A DNA stretch of 35,071 nt from Alphaproteobacteria bacterium (GTDB taxonomy: Bacteria; Pseudomonadota; Alphaproteobacteria; Puniceispirillales; UBA1172): the NCBI GenBank assembly GCA_024639485.1, contig JAHEII010000010.1, positions 1 to 35,071 of the forward strand, written 5' to 3'. How positions within the stretch are numbered: the stretch's first letter is position 1; the number at the start of each line of letters is the position of its first letter. A program made the position numbers and the translations under genes. The notes beneath the pieces were generated by a model, which saw only the letters and a list, made by a program, of their open reading frames with translations, was not told where the DNA came from and made no database searches. This document shows positions 16,461-25,041 of the stretch, piece after piece.

Positions 16461-17402
16461 TTATATGGTATCAACAACAAAATCTGGCGTGATGCCGGTT
16501 CTGGCCATCGCTGTATCAGCACCACCATCACGGAATAATCCATGACCGGTGATCAGCACGGTCGTCAAGCCAGCTGCCGCACCACCCAGAATATCCGTGT
16601 GCAAGGTATCACCAACCATGGCAATACGCTTACGATTCCAATTATAGCTATCGGTGATATGTTCAAGCCGCATCATGGATAGATCAAAATGCGTTTGATG
16701 CGGTTTTCCAAACCACCGGATATCCGTTGCACCAGCGGTGATCAATTGCCATGCAAAATACCCCGGCTCAAAGCTGAACCGGCCAGGATGCGGCGCGGCA
16801 ACATCCGGATTTGCAATCAAAACAGGGCATCCGCGCATGGCGGTTTCGGTCAGACGGGCTTGCCATGCCTCATTCCACATGGTCGCCCCCATGACAGCGA
16901 TAGCATCACAATCCGCCCAGCCATCAGCATTCTTATCATCCAGACGGATTAATGTAACATCATCCACGGCCAGATCAGCCGCCATATGATCAACCACCCC
17001 AATGCGCCGCCACTCCGCAGGTCGGTCATGTATCAACCAGTGGGTGACAGCGGCACGGCTAGATACAACTTGCGGCGATAGAACAGGCAATCCCATATCG
17101 GCATATTTCTGGCCAATCATCTGCTCATTCTGTGTCGCGCCATTAGTCACCACCAGAACCGGTTTATTCTGATCAGCCGCCATAGACAGCAATTCTATGG
17201 CACCGGGGATAATATCCTTGCCAATGTTCAGCACCCCGAACCCATCCAGCATCAGGGCATCAAAGTGATCAAGCAGATCACGCATCCGTTCAGCTTTATG
17301 ACCACGCCCCGGGGTATGTGCTGGCATGATAGGGCGTAAATCTTCGTATACATGGAGGATTTTATCAATATCCAGCAAAGACCGGCCAGAAGTGTTATTC
17401 AT
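16461..17402 (-). CDS. HAD-IIA (NagD-like) sugar/nucleotide phosphatase family protein
   Basis: About 313 residues from the ATG at 17402 (GAAAG upstream); a longer frame to 17468 would leave only 25 bp to the divergent SDR. HAD motifs: motif I MLDGFGVLNIG with nucleophile D53, motif II VTNGAT (T86), motif III FGKPHQTHF and motif IV MVGDTLHTDILGG. The general-acid Asp at nucleophile +2 is Phe55, as in the TIGR01459 subgroup (DxFGV). The cap is C2-type. Substrate unknown. It is first in an operon with the SDR and folB. Confidence 0.85.
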   Translation of the reverse strand: MNNTSGRSLLDIDKILHVYEDLRPIMPAHTPGRGHKAERMRDLLDHFDALMLDGFGVLNIGKDIIPGAIELLSMAADQNKPVLVVTNGATQNEQMIGQKYADMGLPVLSPQVVSSRAAVTHWLIHDRPAEWRRIGVVDHMAADLAVDDVTLIRLDDKNADGWADCDAIAVMGATMWNEAWQARLTETAMRGCPVLIANPDVAAPHPGRFSFEPGYFAWQLITAGATDIRWFGKPHQTHFDLSMMRLEHITDSYNWNRKRIAMVGDTLHTDILGGAAAGLTTVLITGHGLFRDGGADTAMARTGITPDFVVDTI

Positions 17403-17493
17403 ATTTAGGCTTTCGTGATGTATAGGTAATAAAGGTTTAACATAAACAGCATACATATTAATTGTCATATTGAGTACTTAAAAGGAATTTTAA

Positions 17494-18354
17494 ATGGCCA
17501 GTAAAAATCATCAGTCTGATCATCCGTCACCTGTTATTCTGATTACAGGTAGTTCATCAGGGATAGGGCTTGATACCGCCAGATATTTTGCCAAAAAAGG
17601 CTGGCATGTTATTGCCACCTGCCGCAAAGCCGCTGATGTAAAACGCATGCAGAAAGAAGGCTTAAGCAGTTTCCAGCTGGATTACGAAGATCAGGCCAGT
17701 CTGGATGCCGTTGTGCCAAGATTGCAAAAACTAACCGGTGGCCGCATTGATGTGCTGTTCAATAATGGGGCTTATGCTGTTCCCTGTCTGACCGAAGATT
17801 TGCCAACACCGGCACTAAGACAGATTTTTGAAGCGAATTTTTTTGGCTGGCACGATCTGACCAGACAGATTCTGCCGCTCATGTTCGCCGCTGGCAAAGG
17901 CCGGATTATCCATAACTCATCGGTGTTGGGATTTGCCGCCATGCGTGCCAGAGGCGCCTATAACGCGACTAAATTTGCGCTGGAAGGGCTGACAGATACC
18001 ATGCGGCAGGAAATTGCCGGCACTAATATTGATCTGATTCTGGTGCAACCGGGCCCTATTCGGACACGCATTCGGCAAAATGCCCATATCCAGTTCAAAA
18101 AATGGATATCCTGGAAAGATTCCCGCAATCCGGATTTTTATACCAAAGGCCTGATCCCGCGATTAAGTGCTGAAAACCCGGAAAAAGATTTGTTTGAGCT
18201 TATGCCGGATGCCGTGACCCGCGCCGTCTGGCACGCGGCAACCGCGCGCCGCCCGAAATTGCGTTATCGCATCACATGGGCAACAAAAATCATGGCTGTT
18301 GCCAAACGGATTCTTAGCACGCGGATGATGGACAGATTCGCTAGCCGTTTCTAG
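17494..18354 (+). CDS. Classical short-chain dehydrogenase/reductase
   Basis: A 286-residue NAD(P)-dependent oxidoreductase. It has TGSSSGIG (18-25), S142/S143, Y156 and K160 (YNATK). The usual NNAG is NNGA (90-93), a variant seen in a proteobacterial subgroup with the EANFFGWHDLTR helix, also present here. The C-terminal tail is basic and hydrophobic (KLRYRITWATKIMAVAKRIL) and may touch membrane or substrate lipids. AAGGA lies 7 nt before the ATG. The TAG stop shares the tetranucleotide CTAG with the stop of the convergent aldolase gene. The substrate cannot be predicted. Confidence 0.9.
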   Translation: MASKNHQSDHPSPVILITGSSSGIGLDTARYFAKKGWHVIATCRKAADVKRMQKEGLSSFQLDYEDQASLDAVVPRLQKLTGGRIDVLFNNGAYAVPCLTEDLPTPALRQIFEANFFGWHDLTRQILPLMFAAGKGRIIHNSSVLGFAAMRARGAYNATKFALEGLTDTMRQEIAGTNIDLILVQPGPIRTRIRQNAHIQFKKWISWKDSRNPDFYTKGLIPRLSAENPEKDLFELMPDAVTRAVWHAATARRPKLRYRITWATKIMAVAKRILSTRMMDRFASRF

Positions 18355-19115
18355 TTTTTATAATCTGACTTTTCATCATCCAGAATAGCTTTGAGCTCAT
18401 TAAAATGGCTGTCGGATTGCCCCGGATAGCCCTCTAGCTCATCTGCTGTTTTGCGGGCAATATCATCTGAAAGCACGCGCAATGGCTGACCGGTTTGTAG
18501 CGCCTTGATATAGGTTTCTGCCGACCGTTCAAAATAATATAGCCGGTTAAACGCATCTGCCACGCTATCCCCCATCACCAAAACGCCGTGATTACCCATA
18601 ATCAGGACTTTTTTCTTGGGGTCGCTCAGCATGGACGCGCATCGTTCGCCTTCTTCTTCAAACGCCAGACCACCGTAATTATTATCAATGATATAGCGGT
18701 CAAAAAATGTTGCCGTATTCTGATCAATCGGCGGCAAGGTACTGTCAGCCAGTGATGCCAATACCGTGGCATAAACAGAATGAACATGCAGAACGCATCT
18801 GGCATGTTTGCAATGCCGGTGAATAGAACCATGCAGCCCCCACGCCGTTGGATCAGGCGCATCAGGATCATCAGCCGCCGGTGGATTATTGCTATCTAGC
18901 AGTATCATATCGCTGGCTTTAATACGGGCAAAATGCCGTTGATTCGGATTCATCAGAAACCGGGTTCCGTCTTCATTGACGGCCAGAGAAAAATGATTAG
19001 CCACCCCTTCGTGCCAGTTCAGCTTAACTGCCCAGCGAAAGGCCGCCGCCAGATCAACGCGATCTTCGTAAAACTCAATATTTGCGCGATTGGGTTTCAG
19101 CTCAGCTATAGCCAT
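18351..19115 (-). CDS. Class II aldolase/adducin family protein
   Basis: A 254-residue protein of the fuculose-aldolase/adducin fold. Metal-ligand histidines are visible at H110 and H112 (LHVHS) and H176 (GNHGVLVMG). The segment that holds the catalytic Glu in fuculose-phosphate aldolase (SSEW) reads PTAW here (Ala91), so ordinary aldol cleavage is doubtful. A near-perfect AGGAGG precedes the ATG, suggesting high translation. It is divergent from soxBDAG with a 193-202 bp gap, so the two may share regulation, but the substrate is unknown. Confidence 0.87.
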   Translation of the reverse strand: MAIAELKPNRANIEFYEDRVDLAAAFRWAVKLNWHEGVANHFSLAVNEDGTRFLMNPNQRHFARIKASDMILLDSNNPPAADDPDAPDPTAWGLHGSIHRHCKHARCVLHVHSVYATVLASLADSTLPPIDQNTATFFDRYIIDNNYGGLAFEEEGERCASMLSDPKKKVLIMGNHGVLVMGDSVADAFNRLYYFERSAETYIKALQTGQPLRVLSDDIARKTADELEGYPGQSDSHFNELKAILDDEKSDYKN

Positions 19116-19205
19116 GTTTTCCTCCTGTTTTGGTTTTCACATCCATATCAAAAATAGTGATGTTGCATTGCATATAGCCATGTTTCCCTATTCTTCGGAA
19201 AATGA

Positions 19206-19231
19206 CAATAGGTATCATGTGACTACCATTG
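19206..19231. promoter_or_regulatory. Inverted repeat in the aldolase-soxB gap
   Basis: CAATAGGTA (19206-19214) and TACCATTG (19224-19231) pair as 8 bp with one bulged A around a 9-bp centre. This centre spacing suits a dimeric regulator. It lies midway between the divergent aldolase and sox genes. No regulator gene is adjacent. Confidence 0.3.
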
Positions 19232-19261
19232 AAGTTTTTATGTCGCATGAAGAAAAATGAC

Positions 19262-19292
19262 TTGGAAAACTATTCTATTTTATTAATATAAG
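19262..19292 (+). promoter_or_regulatory. Candidate sox operon promoter
   Basis: TTGGAA (19262-19267) is a fair -35. Either TAATAT (19284-19289, 16-bp spacer) or TATAAG (19287-19292, 19-bp spacer) could be the -10. The whole segment is AT-rich and ends about 25 bp before the soxB ATG. Confidence 0.37.
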
Positions 19293-19317
19293 CTTATTCT
19301 TATCCTGAGTGTACATC

Positions 19318-20568
19318 ATGCGATATTCTATTTGGTCTGTTCTTAAACAAGGGTTACGTTCAAACCGTGACTGGAAACCGGCATGGCGCGACCCAGAACC
19401 GAAAGCGTCTTATGATGCTATTATTGTTGGTGGTGGTGGTCATGGACTGGCCACGGCATATTATCTGGCATCCGAACATGGCATGACAAATATCGCCGTT
19501 ATCGAAAAAGGCTGGATTGGTGGCGGTAATGTTGGCCGGAATACAACGATTATCCGTTCAAATTATTTGCTTCCCGGTAACGAAGCGTTCTATGAATTAT
19601 CGCTCAAATTATGGGAAGGGCTGGAACAGAGCATCAATTACAATGCCATGGTATCCCAGCGCGGTATTATCAATCTGTTTCATTCTGATGCGCAACGGGA
19701 TGCGGCGGTCAGACGCGGCAACAGCATGATCATGCATGGTGCAGATGCGACTTTGCTAGATGAACATGATCTGCGCCAGATATGTCCGTTTCTGGATTTT
19801 GAAAATGCCCGTTTCCCGATTAAGGGTGGATTAATGCAAAAACGTGGCGGCAGTGTCCGTCATGATGCGGTGGCTTGGGGATATGCCCGCGCCGCTGATT
19901 TGCTTGGCGTTGATATCATCCAGAATTGCGAAGTAACCGGTTTCATCATGGAATCTGGTAAATGTGTTGGGGTTGATACCTCTCGCGGCAAGATCAGAGC
20001 CAAAAAGACAGGCGTTGCTGTTGCTGGTTCAACCAGCCGTGTCATGGGCAAGGCTGGCATGCGGTTACCTATCGAAAGCCATGTTTTACAGGCCTTTGTA
20101 TCCGAAGGATTGAAGCCTATTATTCCAGGTGTTGTGACTTACGGTGCCGGACATTTCTATATCAGCCAGTCCGATAAGGGCGGATTAGTATTTGGCGGTG
20201 ATATTGACGGCTATAACAGCTATGCCCAGCGCGGCAATCTGCCTGTGGTCGAAGACGTGTGCGAGGGCGGCATGGCGGTCATGCCAATGATAGGCAAAGC
20301 CAGATTATTACGCATGTGGGGCGGCATCATGGATATGTCCATGGATGGCTCACCCTTTATTGATAAAACCGATATCCCCGGGCTGTATCTAAATGCTGGC
20401 TGGTGTTACGGCGGGTTTAAGGCAACGCCGGGGTCAGGATGGTGCTTTGCCCATCTCTTGGCAACAGATCAATCACATGACGTAGCCAAAGCATATCGCA
20501 TTGACCGATTCCAGAGCGGTGCCGCGCTGGATGAAAAAGGGGCTGGTGCCCAACCAAACCTGCATTAG
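19318..20568 (+). CDS. soxB: Sarcosine oxidase beta subunit
   Basis: A 416-residue FAD/FMN flavoprotein, the catalytic subunit of heterotetrameric sarcosine oxidase, which demethylates N-methylglycine to glycine plus methylene-THF and H2O2. The FAD site IIVGGGGHGLATAY (35-48) and the RHDAVAWGYAR segment (181-191) are present; the His in the latter region is the likely covalent FMN attachment by analogy with Corynebacterium SoxB. The ATG at 19318 is preferred to a GTG at 19309. Length is normal. It is first in soxBDAG. Confidence 0.94.
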   Translation: MRYSIWSVLKQGLRSNRDWKPAWRDPEPKASYDAIIVGGGGHGLATAYYLASEHGMTNIAVIEKGWIGGGNVGRNTTIIRSNYLLPGNEAFYELSLKLWEGLEQSINYNAMVSQRGIINLFHSDAQRDAAVRRGNSMIMHGADATLLDEHDLRQICPFLDFENARFPIKGGLMQKRGGSVRHDAVAWGYARAADLLGVDIIQNCEVTGFIMESGKCVGVDTSRGKIRAKKTGVAVAGSTSRVMGKAGMRLPIESHVLQAFVSEGLKPIIPGVVTYGAGHFYISQSDKGGLVFGGDIDGYNSYAQRGNLPVVEDVCEGGMAVMPMIGKARLLRMWGGIMDMSMDGSPFIDKTDIPGLYLNAGWCYGGFKATPGSGWCFAHLLATDQSHDVAKAYRIDRFQSGAALDEKGAGAQPNLH

Positions 20569-20578
20569 AGAGAATAGC

Positions 20579-20881
20579 ATGATTATTCAACATCCATTGC
20601 TTGGCGCCCGTGATGCGGCAGAGTTCACCTATCTGGGTGATGCGGCCATGTTGATGCGGCCTGATCCGGCTAACGCGTCACATCCGGATAAGCTCATGAC
20701 TGCGTTTCATGATTATGTGCATCTGCGGGATAATCCAGCTGGTATTCACAAAGAATTATGGTTCCATGAACAGGGCGACCGATCATGGCTGGTAGTAACA
20801 AGAAACGTATCTACGCATGAAATTATTTCTGTTGAGTTGGCTAGTGATGTCAAAAAAGCATCGAAGAGGAAAAGCAAATGA
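20579..20881 (+). CDS. soxD: Sarcosine oxidase delta subunit, zinc-ligand-poor variant
   Basis: A 100-residue subunit. The core pattern is conserved (EFTYLGDA, RPDP, F-x-x-Y-x-x-L-R-x-N-P-A-G, H-K-E-L-W-F-H, S-W-L-V-V-T-R-N). In well-studied SoxD, zinc is held by two Cys of CPxCG plus a His and a Cys of the HxxGCR motif. Here the first motif is HPLLG (H5, L8) and the last Cys is D67 (HEQGDR); only H63 stays. Zinc binding is therefore probably lost or changed. The ATG follows AGAGAGAA. It overlaps soxA by 4 bp (ATGA). Confidence 0.88.
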   Translation: MIIQHPLLGARDAAEFTYLGDAAMLMRPDPANASHPDKLMTAFHDYVHLRDNPAGIHKELWFHEQGDRSWLVVTRNVSTHEIISVELASDVKKASKRKSK

Positions 20882-23838
20882 GCCGTTCGATGCGTATCAA
20901 AGGCGGATTAATTGACCGGTCTGCCCCGCTGAACTTTAGCTTTAATGGCCATGATTATCATGGATATGCCGGCGATACCGTTGCATCTGCGTTGCTGGCC
21001 AATGATGTTCATCTGGTGGCCAGATCATTTAAATACCACCGGCCACGCGGAATTTTAACATCCGGTGCCGAAGAACCCAACGCGTTAATGACCATTGGCG
21101 CCGGTGATGATGCCGACCCTAACACCCGTGCCACCATAGCCGAGCTTTATGATAACATGATTGTCAAAAGCCAGAATCACGTGGGCTCTCTTAACTTTGA
21201 TCTGATGGCTATTAACGACTGGCTATCACCATTTCTGAGCGCTGGATTCTATTACAAAACATTCATGTGGCCAGCCGCGTTCTGGGAAAAATTATATGAA
21301 CCGGTGATCCGCCGCGCCGCTGGACTGGGCGCATTATCCGGCAACGAAGACCCAAGCCTTTATGACAAAGGCTTTCGCCATGCTGATCTGCTGGTCATTG
21401 GCGGCGGAGTGTCCGGATTAATGTCGGCTTTACTGGCTGGCCGTGCTGGATTGCGCGTAATTCTTGCTGATGAAGATTTCCGTTTTGGCGGCAATGCTCT
21501 TGCGATGAATGGGGATATTGACGGCAAATCATATGCTGACTGGATCAGTGACACGCTTGATGAGCTAGCCAGTTTTCCGCATGTGACATTAATGCCGCGC
21601 AGCACAGTATTTGGCGTGTTTGATCACGGAACTTATGGCGTGCTTGAAAATCTGTCTGATCATCTGCCGAAACAGGATAAACCTCCATATCGGCAGATCA
21701 TGTGGAAAATCATGGCCAAACGCGCCATTCTGGCATCAGGCGCGCTGGAACGTCCGGTTGCCTTTGCTGATAATGACCGACCCGGCATCATGCTGTCCGG
21801 TGCTGTACGCGAATATGCCACCCGCTATGCGGTGGCGACCGGCAATAATGTTGCTATCATGACCAATAACGATAGCGGCATTGATACGGCTATTGATCTA
21901 ACAAAGGCTGGCGTCAATGTGACCGCTTTAATCGATAGCAGAGCGTCTGCGGAAAGCCATCAGAATCTGCCCAAGGATATCCGGCTTATTGCCGGTGATA
22001 CAATAGCCCGCACATCTGGTCGCAAGCGTATTCGGTCGGTGACGCTGGAAAGTGGAGCAAAAATATCTGCAGATTGTCTGGCGGTGTCTGGCGGTTGGTC
22101 ACCAGCATTACATCTGACATGCCATCATCGCGGTCGTCCGGTCTGGAATGATGACATTGTCGGGTTTGTTCCCGGTGAGGATTTGCCGCCCGGATTATTA
22201 CTGGCTGGTTCTGTTACCGGTGCCATGTCTACCAAAGCCTGTCTTGATCAGGCCGTTATCGCCGTTAACACCGCGCTGAAGGATTTGGGCAAAAAAACCA
22301 TATCCAAGCCAAAGATTTCTGCCGAAGATAAAGCCTATCATATCACACCCTTATGGCAGATGGGGAGCAACCCCAAGGCACGGAAATTTGTTGATTTGCA
22401 AAATGACGTGTCCAGTAAAGATATCAAGCTTGCCCATCAGGAAGGCTATCGATCTGTTGAGCATCTGAAACGCTATACCACTATGGGCATGGCAACGGAT
22501 CAGGGCAAAACGTCAAATGTGCTGGGGCTGGCTATTATGGCGGAACAATCCGGCCATAGCATTGCCGATACCGGCACAACTATTTTCCGCCCGCCATATA
22601 CCCCTGTTCCTATTGGTGCTTTTGCTGGCAGAAGCCGTGGCAAGGCATTTCGTCCAATACGGCTAGCCCCCTCGCATCAATGGGCGAAAGAACATAACGC
22701 CGATTTTGTTGAAGCCGGCGCATGGCTGCGGGCGCAATGGTTCACCCGCAAAGGCGAAACCAATTGGCGGCAATCCGTTGATCGTGAGGTATTGGCCACA
22801 CGCTCAGCGGTCGGGATATGTGATGTATCCACCCTTGGTAAAATTGATATTCAGGGGCGTGATGCCACTGCTTTTGTTAATCTGGTCTATGCCAATGGCT
22901 TTGCCAAATTACCTGTTGGGAAAACCCGCTATGGATTGATGTTGCGCGAAGACGGATTTGTTATGGATGATGGCACAACCGCCAGACTTGGTGACAATCA
23001 TTATGTCATGACAACAACAACCGCAAATGCCGTGCTTGTCTATCGGCATCTGGAATTTTGCCGTCAGGGGATATGGCCTGATCTGGACGTTCAGCTGATT
23101 TCCACCACCGAACAATATGCACAATATGCGATAGCAGGCCCCGAAGCGCGGCAATTGCTTAATAAGATTGTGGATAATGGCGTTGATATCAGTGACGCTG
23201 CGTTCCCGTTCATGGCATGTGGTGAGATTTCTATCTGTAATGGCATAAAGGCAAGGCTGTTCCGGATTTCGTTTTCTGGCGAACTGGCGTATGAGCTTGC
23301 CGTGCCAGCCCGTTATGGTGATGCGCTGATCCGTCTGCTGATGGATATTGGCCAGCCATTGGGCATCACGCCTTATGGCACCGAGGCGCTTGGCGTGATG
23401 CGTATTGAAAAAGGCCATCCTGCTGGTAATGAGCTAAACGGCCAGACTTCAGCCCATCATCTGGGCATGGGCAGAATGCTAAACCCTAATAAGGATTTCA
23501 TCGGCAAGGTTATGGCCATGCGGCCAGAATTAACCCGCGAAGATGGCGTGCGTCTGGTTGGATTAAAACCTGTTGATCCCAATCACACGATTAGCGCCGG
23601 CGCACATATTGTAGCCATTGGTGCAGCAACAACCAGCGCCAATGATCAAGGCTGGGTGAGTTCTGTTGCATGGTCGCCCATGATGCAGACCTCAATCGCG
23701 CTTGGATTTGTGGCTAGCGGCAACACCCGATACGGTGAGGTCGTTCGCGCCGCCGATCCATTACGCGGCAACGATGTCGAGGTTGAAATTGTAAGCCCGC
23801 ATTTCTTTGACCCAGAAGGGAGACGGCTTCATGGCTAG
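20878..23838 (+). CDS. soxA: Sarcosine oxidase alpha subunit
   Basis: A 986-residue subunit, normal length. Domains in order: an N-terminal ferredoxin-like domain (about 14-105) with A-R-S-F-K-Y-H-R-P-R-G; a NAD-binding pyridine-nucleotide oxidoreductase domain (about 168-470) with VIGGGVSGL (173-181); a short SoxA linker; and a C-terminal aminomethyltransferase-type THF domain (about 600-985) that receives the methyl group as methylene-THF. GTEALGVMRIEKGHP in the last domain is typical of the T-protein fold. It overlaps soxD and soxG, so the operon is tightly coupled. Confidence 0.95.
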   Translation: MSRSMRIKGGLIDRSAPLNFSFNGHDYHGYAGDTVASALLANDVHLVARSFKYHRPRGILTSGAEEPNALMTIGAGDDADPNTRATIAELYDNMIVKSQNHVGSLNFDLMAINDWLSPFLSAGFYYKTFMWPAAFWEKLYEPVIRRAAGLGALSGNEDPSLYDKGFRHADLLVIGGGVSGLMSALLAGRAGLRVILADEDFRFGGNALAMNGDIDGKSYADWISDTLDELASFPHVTLMPRSTVFGVFDHGTYGVLENLSDHLPKQDKPPYRQIMWKIMAKRAILASGALERPVAFADNDRPGIMLSGAVREYATRYAVATGNNVAIMTNNDSGIDTAIDLTKAGVNVTALIDSRASAESHQNLPKDIRLIAGDTIARTSGRKRIRSVTLESGAKISADCLAVSGGWSPALHLTCHHRGRPVWNDDIVGFVPGEDLPPGLLLAGSVTGAMSTKACLDQAVIAVNTALKDLGKKTISKPKISAEDKAYHITPLWQMGSNPKARKFVDLQNDVSSKDIKLAHQEGYRSVEHLKRYTTMGMATDQGKTSNVLGLAIMAEQSGHSIADTGTTIFRPPYTPVPIGAFAGRSRGKAFRPIRLAPSHQWAKEHNADFVEAGAWLRAQWFTRKGETNWRQSVDREVLATRSAVGICDVSTLGKIDIQGRDATAFVNLVYANGFAKLPVGKTRYGLMLREDGFVMDDGTTARLGDNHYVMTTTTANAVLVYRHLEFCRQGIWPDLDVQLISTTEQYAQYAIAGPEARQLLNKIVDNGVDISDAAFPFMACGEISICNGIKARLFRISFSGELAYELAVPARYGDALIRLLMDIGQPLGITPYGTEALGVMRIEKGHPAGNELNGQTSAHHLGMGRMLNPNKDFIGKVMAMRPELTREDGVRLVGLKPVDPNHTISAGAHIVAIGAATTSANDQGWVSSVAWSPMMQTSIALGFVASGNTRYGEVVRAADPLRGNDVEVEIVSPHFFDPEGRRLHG

Positions 23839-24409
23839 TCAATTAACCCCAACATCCCCCCTGTCGGGTTTTGCATTAAAAGTCCCGCAAGCGGAATGCG
23901 CGGAACAGACCGGCATGGCTATTATTTCGGTAAGCATGGCCAAAAGCGGTGCTAAAAAGCTGGCCAGTGCGGTAAAGGCCGCATATGGCGTAGCGCTTCC
24001 TAAACCCGGCCAGTATGTTGCCATTAAGGACGGGATGATTGTTTCGTCAGCGCGGGATCAGTTTTTTGTCTGCCAGAAAACACATCCGGACAAATTGCTG
24101 AAAACGCTGTTAGATTGTTGTTCTGGGGCGGCCACCATGACAGATCAAAGTGATGCATGGGCGCAAATCATGTTGTCAGGGGCGGCATGTAGCGCAATCA
24201 TGGAACGGTTATGTCATATTGATACAACCTCTGCCGCTTTTCCGGTTGGGTCAGCGGCCAGAACATCCATTGAGCATATGGGGGCTATCATTGCCAGAAT
24301 AAAACCCACCGCCAAGCAGACCGATGCGTTTATAATATTAACGCCGCGATCATCAGCTAAAGATATGGCACATGCGCTGGCACATACCCCACCCTTTTTT
24401 AGCATTTAA
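23831..24409 (+). CDS. soxG: Sarcosine oxidase gamma subunit
   Basis: A 192-residue subunit of the SoxG/GcvT-like family. Weakly conserved features include SAVKAAYGVALPKPGQ, ARDQFFV and LSGAACSAIMERLCHID. I start at the ATG at 23831 with GGGAG 8 nt upstream, which overlaps soxA by 8 bp; a TTG at 23807 lies deeper inside soxA. No glyA or purU follows, unlike many sox operons. It is convergent with the glutathione peroxidase gene. Confidence 0.9.
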   Translation: MASQLTPTSPLSGFALKVPQAECAEQTGMAIISVSMAKSGAKKLASAVKAAYGVALPKPGQYVAIKDGMIVSSARDQFFVCQKTHPDKLLKTLLDCCSGAATMTDQSDAWAQIMLSGAACSAIMERLCHIDTTSAAFPVGSAARTSIEHMGAIIARIKPTAKQTDAFIILTPRSSAKDMAHALAHTPPFFSI

Positions 24410-24415
24410 ACATAT

Positions 24416-24430
24416 GCTGACTGCCTCAGC
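24416..24430. terminator. Small stem-loop between convergent genes
   Basis: GCTGA-CTGCC-TCAGC forms a 5-bp perfect stem, followed on the plus strand by TTT. It overlaps the stop codon of the glutathione peroxidase gene. As a terminator for soxBDAG it is weak. Confidence 0.3.
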
Positions 24431-25010
24431 TTTGATCCGGCAAAATAGCTTCTATGGCTTGCCGCATTTTTTTAGAATCCGGTGACGTAGTAGACGCATG
24501 CCAGCTATTCAGTTCACCATCAGGGCTGATCAGATATTTATGGAAATTCCAGCGCGGTTTACCCATGATGCCAGCCTTGCCAGACACCCATTGATAAAAC
24601 GGATGCGCATTTTTGCCTTTGACCACCTGTTTGCTGGTCATGGGAAAACTGATATCAAAATTCACTTCGCAAAAGGATTTGATTTCGTCATCTGCGCCCG
24701 GTTCCTGCCCACCAAAATCATTGCTCGGCACGCCTAATACGACTAGCCCCTTATCCTGATATTCGCGCCATATGGTTTCCAGCCCGCTATATTGTCTGGT
24801 AAATCCACAGCGTGATGCCGTGTTGACTACCAGCACGGCCTTGCCTTTAAAATCCGATAAATTAATTTTGCCGCCATCAATGGCATCAAAGCTGAACCCA
24901 TGGGCTGTCATTGGCAAACCATTTCCTATTTCTGATAAAGCCGGCGTTGCTACTCCGCTGGCGCCAGCCATGATCATTGCCGTTGATACTACCTGAACCA
25001 ATCGCCGCAT
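24426..25010 (-). CDS. Exported glutathione peroxidase family protein
   Basis: A 194-residue thiol peroxidase. The catalytic residues are intact: C68 in NTASRCGF (a Cys, not selenocysteine), Q102 in FGGQEPG and W154-N155 in KPRWNFHKYL. A second Cys (C114, SFCEVNF) is at the usual resolving position, so thioredoxin-type reductant use is likely. A signal peptide (about 1-28, ending near PALSEI) indicates a periplasmic enzyme, where it could remove peroxide. The ATG at 25010 has GGAG 8 nt upstream; an earlier in-frame start at 25085 would overlap the HAD gene. Confidence 0.9.
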   Translation of the reverse strand: MRRLVQVVSTAMIMAGASGVATPALSEIGNGLPMTAHGFSFDAIDGGKINLSDFKGKAVLVVNTASRCGFTRQYSGLETIWREYQDKGLVVLGVPSNDFGGQEPGADDEIKSFCEVNFDISFPMTSKQVVKGKNAHPFYQWVSGKAGIMGKPRWNFHKYLISPDGELNSWHASTTSPDSKKMRQAIEAILPDQS

Positions 25011-25041
25011 CCGCCTTGCTCCGTTTTTTAGTGTGTATTTC

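Noticed and set aside
24401-24418. AGCAT/ATGCT inverted repeat at the soxG stop
   Set aside because: Short stem with an 8-nt loop and T-run on the wrong side; the neighbouring GCTGA/TCAGC stem is the slightly better candidate.
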